Assembly (NCBI GenBank): GCA_043784605.1
Contig: JAYVYD010000028.1
Coordinates: forward strand, 1-12,697
Direction: 5' to 3'
DNA: 12,697 nt
Source of the DNA: JANYHY01 sp043784605
Lineage (GTDB): Bacteria > Myxococcota_A > Polyangia > Polyangiales > Polyangiaceae
The first letter of the stretch is position 1; each line of letters opens with the position of its first letter. Under the pieces are notes generated by a model. That model searched no databases, was not told the origin of the DNA, and saw nothing but the letters and a program-made list of their open reading frames with translations. This document shows positions 6,391 through 12,697 of the stretch, piece by piece. Position numbers and translations under genes: made by a program.

Positions 6391-9300
6391 ATGAGACCGC
6401 GCCGACTCGTCGCTTGCGCGATCATCGCGAGCGTAGTCGCCTGCGGGAACGAGCCGACCGCGCGCGATCCGAACGCCGAGCGACTACACGGCGGGACCAA
6501 CGGCGCGCTGCCGAGCGCGATGTCGGTAGGTGACGCACGCTTCGTCCCGGTCTCCGTCCGAGCGGACGCGAAGCGCTTCGGCGGCTCCATCGAAGGACGC
6601 CGTCTGATCCTGAGCGGTGTGCGCCTCATCGAGCTGCCGAACGGCGGCGCGCTCTCCGCGACCACGGCGCTCCCGAACGGTGTGCTCGGTGAGGGCTCCG
6701 TGGTCGAAGTGCCTGAGCGCATGGGCGGCGGGTTCCTCTTTTTGATCGGCTCCTCAGTGCACCGCGCGGACGACTGGCTCGCGCCGACGCGCGTGATCTT
6801 CACGTCGCCGACGCAGCCGACATCCAGCATCACGCGTATGGTCGTGGGCCTCGACCGCGTCTACCTGCAGCTCGACAAAGGCGCGTACGTTCCGATCGAT
6901 CCGAGGAGCGGAGACGTGCTGGATCTCGGCACGTTTCCACGCGCGCCGTTCGTCACGTCGCTCGTCACGCAGGATGGGTGGCGCGGGGCCGCGCTCGCGG
7001 ATGGTCGAGGCGTCGTCGTGACCTCGGATGCTGGCGCTACATGGTCGACCATCAAGCTCGGCGTGGATCCGATCTCGCTCGAGCGTGTCGGAGACATGAT
7101 CGTGCTGCGGGCGAACGAAGCCGGGCGCGCGGCGTGGTTCGAGATCACGGCAGACGGGCGCGTCGGCAGGCTCGCGCAAGCTCAACCCGACCAAGACGAC
7201 GACACACCCGACGCCGATGGCGAGGCGGCCCCGGTGGCGAGCCCGTTCGGCGCGCGACCCCTCACCGCGGCGATCGAAGATGGCTGGTTGCTCGGCGACG
7301 GGACCGCGGTCGTCGCGCGCGACGGCGCGATCGGCAGAGTGCGCATCGCGGACGGTGCGCTCGTCGAGCTCGCGCGCGACGCTTACCCGCTGAAGCCGTC
7401 GAGGTGCCATCCGTTCTCTCTCGCGCGAAAGACCTCTCCAGCCGCGTTCGGCTTCGCGTGCGGAGCCCCACACGGCGCGACCGAGATCTATGCGTACGAT
7501 CCCAGTACGGGTGCGCCCATGTTGCTCAAGCGCTTCGACGGACCTCGCGTCATCGGGTCGTCCGGAAACGGCGCGATTTGGGCGCGCGGCGCGTGCGCCC
7601 CGGAGGCGCCGAGCGACGATGACGCCCGCGCGCGCCAGACGTACTGCTTGCTCGGGCACGACAATCGATTCACGGATTTCGTCGTACAAGGCGAGATCGG
7701 CGCGCAGCGAATCGCCGTGCTCGCAGACGGGCGCCGCGTCGTGATCTCGCCGCCCAGCGGCGGAAGCCTCTCGAGCGCGAGCGTCACGGTGTTGGACAAA
7801 GGCGTCGCCAAGACGAGCGCAATCGTGTGGGAGCCTGACTCCGCGAGCGAGCGCGCGAGCATCGAGCAGCTGCTCCGCAACGGCACGTGGCTAGAGTCGT
7901 TCGAGGAGCGCAAGACCGGCAAGCTGAGCGGGTGGGTCGTCTTGGGGCGCACCGCGCTCGGCGTCGATATCGCCGTGGACGGGCACGCCAGACACGGCGC
8001 GTGGATCCAAGACATGGGCACACCGCTCGTGGCTGGAGCGTATGGCATCGGTTGGGGCGCACACGGCTACGAGACGAACGACGGCGGCGTGACGTGGCGA
8101 CAAGCCGAGATGCCGCCGAGCCTGCCCAACGACGCGCACGGCGACATCGCGCGCGTGTGCGGCGCGATCGGCTGCGAGATGGGCGGTTGGCTACGCGTCG
8201 GCTGGGGGACACGACCGAACGTGCTGCCGCAGTCGATCTCGTCCATCAAGGGCGATCCCTCGCCATCTTACGACCCGCTGCGATTGTCCTGTGAGGCCGC
8301 GAGCAAGCCGACTCTGTCCGCGTACGTGCCCTTCGTCACGCCGCCGCACGCGAAGACCTTCGAGTGGCAACACCTCTTCAACGTGAGCCCGCCGAAGGTC
8401 GCGGACGACGACTACGCGTGGGGCATCGAGGGGCCGAGCGCCTTGACCGGCACGAACGACGTCGCGCGCGTCCGCCGGCTCGGCGACATCAACGTGCACG
8501 CGCTCGCGCACTATTACGCGTGGGGACCGCGCGACCAGCTCCTCTGGCCCGCGAAGGGTCGCGCGTTGGCGCGATGGACCTCACCGTTCGAGGCGTCCAC
8601 CAACGTGCACTCGTCGCAGCTCGGAGCGATTCCCGAGTTCGTGAGCAACGTCGTCACGCCGCTGATCACGGGCGGGCGCGGCGGCTCGGTGCTCGACGCT
8701 GGCGGTCTCGCATTCGGCGAGGACGGCGGACACGCGCTCTGGGTCTTCGGCAGGCGCGGCAACGAGGCTTCTGGCGTGTTGCTCCTCGAGTCGGATCGGG
8801 GAGCCACCGAGGTGCGGCGGCCCGACGGCTCCGAGCTGCCTTGGATCGAGTCCGCAGTGCGCGCCGGCGGGCGCTGGTACCTGACGAGCGCGGGAGATCC
8901 GAACCAACCGAGCTCGACAGTGGTTTGGGAGGTGGAGGCCGGAGTCGCCCACGAGCTGGCGAGACTTCCGCGCGTGAGCGTGCCGCAGCAGTGGCAACAG
9001 TCGAGCGCTCCGACAGGCGCACGCATCGCACGGAGCGCAGACGGACGATCCGTCGGCGTGGTCATGGACGGCCAGCCCAACGCCAAGCGCTTCATCACCA
9101 ACCAGCGCTGGGTGATCCCCATTGATCTCTCCTCGGGCCTCGTGCTGGAGCCGCAGTCGCTCGGCGCGGCGGACATCACCGACGTGGCCACCGTCTGCGA
9201 GCCTGGCGCTGGCGGCTGGGTGATGGATGTCGCCTTCACCAATCGGCTCATTTACGACGCCCACGCGTCGATCGCGTCGACACTGGCGCGCGTGCACCTC

Positions 9301-9459
9301 GACGGCGGGCGCGCCTGCGTCGAGAAGGTCGCCTCGACGGGCGAGTTCGAACCCACGGGGCTCTCGAAACACACGCCAGACTTCGACGGTCCGCCGCTGG
9401 ACGTCACGGTGCTGCACGAGGGCCAGCGCGTGCTGCTGCACTGTCATTCGCCTCCGTGA
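6391..9459 (+). CDS. Large lipoprotein with Asp-box (BNR-like) beta-propeller signatures
   Basis: The 1022-residue product begins with an Arg-rich n-region, a hydrophobic core and the lipobox VVAC, putting the lipid-attached cysteine at residue 18. The following Gly-Asn does not signal inner-membrane retention, so an outer-membrane location is likely (inference). Two Asp-box motifs, SDAGATW (212-218) and NDGGVTW (563-569), are seen, as found in sialidase-like and other BNR propellers. The remainder is beta-rich with repeated G-W and D-G turns, suggesting one or two large propellers. An acidic low-complexity insert lies at 267-278, and paired cysteines (for example VCGAIGC near 590) suggest disulfides. 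No catalytic residues of a sialidase or other enzyme are recognisable, so a binding or scaffold role is as likely as an enzymatic one. It follows pdxH by 13 bases. I do not recognise a named family for the whole protein. Confidence 0.85.
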   Translation: MRPRRLVACAIIASVVACGNEPTARDPNAERLHGGTNGALPSAMSVGDARFVPVSVRADAKRFGGSIEGRRLILSGVRLIELPNGGALSATTALPNGVLGEGSVVEVPERMGGGFLFLIGSSVHRADDWLAPTRVIFTSPTQPTSSITRMVVGLDRVYLQLDKGAYVPIDPRSGDVLDLGTFPRAPFVTSLVTQDGWRGAALADGRGVVVTSDAGATWSTIKLGVDPISLERVGDMIVLRANEAGRAAWFEITADGRVGRLAQAQPDQDDDTPDADGEAAPVASPFGARPLTAAIEDGWLLGDGTAVVARDGAIGRVRIADGALVELARDAYPLKPSRCHPFSLARKTSPAAFGFACGAPHGATEIYAYDPSTGAPMLLKRFDGPRVIGSSGNGAIWARGACAPEAPSDDDARARQTYCLLGHDNRFTDFVVQGEIGAQRIAVLADGRRVVISPPSGGSLSSASVTVLDKGVAKTSAIVWEPDSASERASIEQLLRNGTWLESFEERKTGKLSGWVVLGRTALGVDIAVDGHARHGAWIQDMGTPLVAGAYGIGWGAHGYETNDGGVTWRQAEMPPSLPNDAHGDIARVCGAIGCEMGGWLRVGWGTRPNVLPQSISSIKGDPSPSYDPLRLSCEAASKPTLSAYVPFVTPPHAKTFEWQHLFNVSPPKVADDDYAWGIEGPSALTGTNDVARVRRLGDINVHALAHYYAWGPRDQLLWPAKGRALARWTSPFEASTNVHSSQLGAIPEFVSNVVTPLITGGRGGSVLDAGGLAFGEDGGHALWVFGRRGNEASGVLLLESDRGATEVRRPDGSELPWIESAVRAGGRWYLTSAGDPNQPSSTVVWEVEAGVAHELARLPRVSVPQQWQQSSAPTGARIARSADGRSVGVVMDGQPNAKRFITNQRWVIPIDLSSGLVLEPQSLGAADITDVATVCEPGAGGWVMDVAFTNRLIYDAHASIASTLARVHLDGGRACVEKVASTGEFEPTGLSKHTPDFDGPPLDVTVLHEGQRVLLHCHSPP

Positions 9460-9499
9460 TGTGACGTCGGTGCACGATTGTTTTTCAGATGTGAAACAC

Positions 9500-9524
9500 G
9501 CAGCGACCGCGGGCTGCTTGTTTT
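9500..9524 (+). terminator. Probable intrinsic terminator after the lipoprotein gene
   Basis: GCAGC (9500-9504) pairs with GCTGC (9513-9517) around an eight-base GC-rich loop and is followed directly by TTGTTTT. It lies 41 bases after the lipoprotein stop. A weaker T run (9480-9485) just upstream has only a short, poor hairpin before it. Confidence 0.5.
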
Positions 9525-9552
9525 GAGCGATTCGTTGGTGGCATACGCCGTG

Positions 9553-9581
9553 CACTCTGGCACACGCCTGCGTGGAGAGTG
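9553..9581. repeat. Interrupted inverted repeat (hairpin or operator candidate)
   Basis: Outer arms CACTCT (9553-9558) and AGAGTG (9576-9581) pair perfectly. Inside them CACG (9563-9566) pairs with CGTG (9571-9574) around CCTG. The asymmetric internal loop is GGCA on one side and G on the other. No T run follows, so it is not a terminator; it lies upstream of the proposed promoter at 9615-9643. Confidence 0.45.
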
Positions 9582-9612
9582 GCTGTCCCCCCCGGCCCCT
9601 TTGCGCAGGCAC

Positions 9613-9643
9613 TTTTCATTTGGGGCAACACCAACGCTATAGT
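9613..9643 (+). promoter_or_regulatory. Sigma70-type promoter for the esterase-like gene, possibly leaderless
   Basis: TATAGT at 9638-9643 matches the TATAAT consensus at five of six positions, which is striking in DNA this GC-rich. A weak -35 is either TTCATT (9615-9620, 17-base spacer) or TTTTCA (9613-9618, 19-base spacer). Only seven bases separate the -10 box from the ATG at 9651, so the transcript would begin at or next to the start codon. No good Shine-Dalgarno sequence is present, which agrees with leaderless initiation. Confidence 0.45.
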
Positions 9644-9650
9644 GAAGCGG

Positions 9651-12617
9651 ATGCGCGCTTGGCCTCTTGTTTTGTTCGTCACTCCGGTGTTCGCTCAGTG
9701 CAGTACCCCTGACGCTTCTCCGACACCCAGTACGGATCCCGTCTACTTGACGGGCGAGCAGAAGTGCAGCAGTGACGACAACTCGATCGTCCGCCGCATA
9801 ACGTTCGATCCTCCTACGCTAGTCGTGAGCCCTGGCGTGTCGCGTCCGGTGCGCATGGTGATCGACCCGGACTTCTGCAAGCCGCAGACGGTGCCGATCA
9901 CGTCTGACAACACGAGCGTGGCGCAGCCGCCGCAGGCACCGAAGCTCGACCTTCGACACGGGAGCTACGACTTCGTCGTGACCGGCGGCGCGGTCGGCAA
10001 GACGAACCTGACCGCGACGATGCAGGATACGTTCGCGAAGACGCCGGTCACGGGGCAGCTCCCCGTAGAGGTGCGTGATCCGACCGCGCCGACGTGTACG
10101 AACGAGACGGCGCAGACGGCGCTCGACGCGACGCACCTCGTGGCCAACGGCACTGGCGCGCTCAAGAACGCGTCCGTCGGCGCACCCGTGGCCGCGTTCA
10201 CGCGCACCGACGTGCTCGGCTTGCCCGCGTTCGCCGCCTCGGTCGCGTGTGACAGCAAGGACCTCACGATCGACGCGCAGAACCTCGTGAAGCTCGGCCC
10301 CGCCGTGACGTTCGCGGCGACCGCGCCCATCGATCCGAACAAGGCCCTCAGGCGCGAGATCGATTTCGCGATCCCCATCAACCCCGCGGCAGTTCCGGCG
10401 ATGGCACGCCTCAGACACCTCGTCGTTTTGTTCCGCAGCCCGCTCGCGAAGAAGGCCCGGCCGATCACGATCGCGAACCCGAACATCCAGCCGACGAGCG
10501 ACGGCAACTACGTGCTCAAGTTCCAGTCGCCTCTGTTCGGCACGTACCAAGCGGCCATGGCGCCGGACGCGGGCCAGAGAAAACACAACCGCCACCTCAC
10601 GCATCGTGCGGTGATCGGCTTCTCGATGGGCGGCGGCGGCGCGGCGACGTTCGGCGTGCGCCACCACGACGAGTTCGACGCGATCGCCCCGATGGGCGGG
10701 CCGAGCGACTGGACGTGGATGATGTCGTTCGTCGAGAACTTCGCGCTGGCGGGCTTCTGCCCTGTCGGCGCGAAGAACTGCACCATCCCCGCACCAGACG
10801 CGTACCCGATGAGCGGCGAGACGTACGCGCACTCGATGGACTTCAACCACTGGTTCTACCAAGCCGGTAACGGCAACGGCGGTCACTTCCCGCGCGCCGA
10901 GTACGTGCAGATCTTCGAGGACCTCGCGCTGATGCGTGGCAACCCGAACGGGTCCAACACGGCGCTCCCGTGGTTCGCGTCCGGACCCGCGCCGACCGAT
11001 CCGTGGGTGATGGGCGACACGACCGGTCTCCCTCCGGGCACCGACTGCAGCGTGACCGTCGACCCGATCGCGCCGAAGGGCAACAACCCAACGCCCGACG
11101 AGGTCGCCGCGCAGAAGACGCAAGACGACGTGCAGAGGCAGTGCAACAAGAGCCGCTGCGATCCGTCGCGCACGTTCAAGGTCGCCAAGGGCTACTACGA
11201 CGACGAGTACAACCCGGACGGCAGCGAGCAGGTCATCAGCATCTGCGACGGCGCAGAGGTCGGTGAGGCCGCGAGTCCCTATTCGAACACGTGGGTCGCG
11301 CCCAACGCGGATCAAGCCTTCCCGATGAGCCTCTCGCTCGCGGTGGATCTCAACAAGAACGGCGTGCGCGATCAGAACGAGCCGGTCATCCGCAGCGGTC
11401 ACGAGCCCTGGGACGACGCGGGCACGGACGGCCTCTTCGACAAGAGCGAGCCCGGCTACGATCCCGTGCAGAACCCTGACCCGAACCAGGACGACTACAA
11501 CTACGCGTTCAACCCGACGGGCACCGAGGGCGATCACCACTACGAGGTGGGCGAGCCTTTCAAGGACTACGGCCTCGACGGCGTGCCGAACACGAAGTCA
11601 TCGCCGTACGACCTCGGCGAGGGCGACGGTAAGTTCACGCAGACCCCCGGCCTCTTGGGCTTTCAGCAGAGCGACCCGCACTCGTTCATTCGCGGCTGGT
11701 CCACCGACACTCCCGGCGGCCCCTTCGATGACAACGCGTTCTCGCGACTCGATGTGTGGAGCGACGGCGGCGTGCGCGATCTCTTCAACTTCGGCGCGGT
11801 CGCCAACCACCTCACGGGCGCGGTCTCCACGCGGAGGCGCGCGGACGGCAGCGCGATTCACCCGACGGTCTTCTACAACAGCTTCACCAACCTCCCCGGC
11901 GAAGACCCGACCAAGCCGTTCAACTTCGTCCCCGGCGAGATCCGCTTTGCAGACTTGGCGGACGCCCCGAGCGTGCGCTACGGCAACGTCGACGCGACGC
12001 CCGCCGAGATCACCGCGGGCGACGGTCAGCACGTGGGCACTGCGATTCAGCTGTTGAATCGGCTGACGGCGAGCTTCTACTTCGTCGCGCACCACTGGAC
12101 GGACAGCGACCGCCTGCTCGTCGAACCGAGCGTCGCCACGCCCGAGACCGCGACACAGAATGAGCTCGGCACCGCCTGCGAGATCGCCGGTCGCTGCGAG
12201 AAGATCTTCACCGGCACGAAGACGCTCCGCACCGGCCCGATCGCGATCACGCTCCCGCCCGGCTACGCCAACGAGGACGTCCGCAAGCGCAACCAGCGCT
12301 ACCCCGTCGTGTACGTGCTCCACGGCTACGGGCAAGACCCTCGCGATCTCGAGGCCGTCGCGCTCATCAGCAACAACTTCATGAACGACGCCAACCGCAG
12401 CTCTACGAACCGTCTGCCGAAGTTCATCGTCGTGTACGTGGACGGACGCTGTCGCATCGGAGCCAACGGAAAGCCCGAGTGCATCCGCGGGACGTTCTAC
12501 TTGAACTCCACGCGCAAAGACGGCCCTCAGCTGGACGACTGGTTCGACGAAGTGCTGCAGTACGTGGACAAGAACTACCGGACGCTTCCGCCGAGCGACG
12601 TAGAGGTCGTGGAGTAG
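9651..12617 (+). CDS. Exported multidomain esterase-like protein with permuted alpha/beta-hydrolase motif order
   Basis: The 988-residue protein starts with a short export signal ending TPVFAQC. Cleavage after Ala15 is plausible, and a lipoprotein at Cys17 is possible although Gln before the Cys is non-canonical. Residues about 45-125 look like a bacterial Ig-like domain (VVSPG, TSDNTSVA, GKTNLTATM), followed by a beta-rich region to about 302. Then comes the nucleophile elbow GFSMGG (Ser325) and FDAIAPMGGPSDW (342-354), typical of the second half of esterase D/feruloyl-esterase-type hydrolases (PF00756-like). A long middle section has acidic repeats (566-661). The C-terminal end carries ITLPPGY (866-872), VVYVLHGYGQ (886-895) and DEVLQYVDKNYR (966-977), normally found before the elbow. 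Many cysteines suggest disulfides outside the cytoplasm. The ATG at 9651 is chosen because the earlier in-frame stretch contains the promoter-like box. Substrate unknown; activity depends on whether the permuted halves assemble. Confidence 0.8.
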   Translation: MRAWPLVLFVTPVFAQCSTPDASPTPSTDPVYLTGEQKCSSDDNSIVRRITFDPPTLVVSPGVSRPVRMVIDPDFCKPQTVPITSDNTSVAQPPQAPKLDLRHGSYDFVVTGGAVGKTNLTATMQDTFAKTPVTGQLPVEVRDPTAPTCTNETAQTALDATHLVANGTGALKNASVGAPVAAFTRTDVLGLPAFAASVACDSKDLTIDAQNLVKLGPAVTFAATAPIDPNKALRREIDFAIPINPAAVPAMARLRHLVVLFRSPLAKKARPITIANPNIQPTSDGNYVLKFQSPLFGTYQAAMAPDAGQRKHNRHLTHRAVIGFSMGGGGAATFGVRHHDEFDAIAPMGGPSDWTWMMSFVENFALAGFCPVGAKNCTIPAPDAYPMSGETYAHSMDFNHWFYQAGNGNGGHFPRAEYVQIFEDLALMRGNPNGSNTALPWFASGPAPTDPWVMGDTTGLPPGTDCSVTVDPIAPKGNNPTPDEVAAQKTQDDVQRQCNKSRCDPSRTFKVAKGYYDDEYNPDGSEQVISICDGAEVGEAASPYSNTWVAPNADQAFPMSLSLAVDLNKNGVRDQNEPVIRSGHEPWDDAGTDGLFDKSEPGYDPVQNPDPNQDDYNYAFNPTGTEGDHHYEVGEPFKDYGLDGVPNTKSSPYDLGEGDGKFTQTPGLLGFQQSDPHSFIRGWSTDTPGGPFDDNAFSRLDVWSDGGVRDLFNFGAVANHLTGAVSTRRRADGSAIHPTVFYNSFTNLPGEDPTKPFNFVPGEIRFADLADAPSVRYGNVDATPAEITAGDGQHVGTAIQLLNRLTASFYFVAHHWTDSDRLLVEPSVATPETATQNELGTACEIAGRCEKIFTGTKTLRTGPIAITLPPGYANEDVRKRNQRYPVVYVLHGYGQDPRDLEAVALISNNFMNDANRSSTNRLPKFIVVYVDGRCRIGANGKPECIRGTFYLNSTRKDGPQLDDWFDEVLQYVDKNYRTLPPSDVEVVE
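11346..11634 (+). repeat. Acidic, Ca-binding-like repeat section within the esterase-like protein
   Basis: Residues 566-578 read DLNKNGVRDQNEP, spaced like an EF-hand or thrombospondin-3-type Asp/Asn loop. Two related segments follow: EPWDDAGTDGLFDKSEPGYD (585-604) and EPFKDYGLDGVPNT...YDLGEGDG (635-660). Both share the EP(W/F)xDxGxDG pattern followed by YD. The section lies between the nucleophile-elbow half and the C-terminal HGYG half of the hydrolase. Calcium binding is inferred from composition, not shown. Confidence 0.45.
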
Positions 12618-12697
12618 CTCCCGTTGCTGAACTGGTCACGAGTGAGCTGGCGTGCGGTGCGTTCCCAGTCGACGACGAACGCTCGCGCAAGTCGCCC
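12618..12697. other. Right-edge segment without an assigned gene
   Basis: Eighty bases follow the esterase-like stop. No terminator hairpin with a T run is visible. On the - strand a frame open from the edge down to a stop at 12575-12577 would encode about 40 residues containing VDWERTARQLTRDQF. It could be the tail of a convergent gene overlapping this one by 43 bases, but it is too short to support. Confidence 0.25.

Larger units (their letters stand above)
9460..9650. promoter_or_regulatory. Intergenic region with terminator, hairpin, C tract and promoter
   Basis: This gap separates two large + strand genes. It is noticeably richer in A and T than its surroundings in two places (about 9472-9530 and 9610-9645). 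In order it holds a probable terminator (9500-9524), an interrupted 29-base hairpin (9553-9581), a run of seven C residues (9587-9593) and a -10-like box (9638-9643). It implies that the following gene is transcribed on its own. Confidence 0.6.

Noticed and set aside
9455..9485. A first terminator immediately after the lipoprotein stop, ending in TTGTTTTT
   Set aside because: Only 3-4 base pairs can form before the T run; the hairpin at 9500-9517 is stronger.
9579..9650. Upstream in-frame start for the esterase-like protein
   Set aside because: It would place a non-hydrophobic stretch before the signal peptide and would run through the C tract and the TATAGT box.
9819..11540. Long open frame (573 codons) on the - strand, antisense to the esterase-like gene
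   Set aside because: Its translation is dominated by Arg, Val, His and Asp with no recognisable motif. Such frames are expected opposite a GC-rich gene with strong third-position bias.
12575..12697. Possible tail of a convergent gene on the - strand at the right edge
   Set aside because: About 40 codons with no recognised family, overlapping the esterase-like gene; too short to call.

Overview
The window is about 12.7 kb of very GC-rich bacterial DNA with strong G/C third-position bias. Several features point to a Myxococcota-like (Polyangia-type) soil delta-proteobacterial relative: a soluble PAS-kinase-receiver hybrid coupled to a roadblock-like protein, and large secreted or lipid-anchored proteins of about 1000 residues with propeller, Ig-like and acidic-repeat sections. 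This assignment is inference from style and content; no rRNA or other marker gene is present. I see no tRNA, CRISPR array, insertion sequence or phage gene.

Left block, + strand (1-3281): the C-terminal part of a secreted-type phosphoesterase runs in from the left edge. After 19 bases comes a PaaK-like adenylate-forming enzyme, whose stop overlaps the GTG start of a SufS-like cysteine desulfurase by four bases. The last two are translationally coupled and look like a two-enzyme carboxylate-activation plus sulfur-mobilisation (or amine-handling) module.

Middle block, - strand (3278-5613): a cytoplasmic PAS-histidine kinase-receiver hybrid is coupled through an ATGA overlap to a small protein with a roadblock/LC7-like pattern. 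That small gene ends tail-to-tail with the desulfurase gene, the two stop codons sharing one CTAG.

Right block, + strand (5733-12617): pdxH (PNP/PMP oxidase) diverges from the kinase gene and is followed after 13 bases by a 1022-residue lipoprotein with Asp-box propeller signatures. A probable intrinsic terminator and a 29-nt hairpin lie in the gap that follows. A promoter-like -10 box only seven bases before the ATG introduces a 988-residue exported protein. Its esterase-type alpha/beta-hydrolase motifs occur in the reverse of the usual order: the nucleophile elbow GFSMGG is at residue 323, and the oxyanion-type HGYG and the YVDKNYR segment are at residues 891-977. This possible circular permutation, with Ig-like and acidic repeat sections around it, is the most unusual thing in the window. 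The adenylation/desulfurase pair is second.

The genes do not form one pathway. PdxH makes the PLP cofactor that the SufS-like enzyme would use, but the two lie in separate transcription units and I draw no functional link from that.
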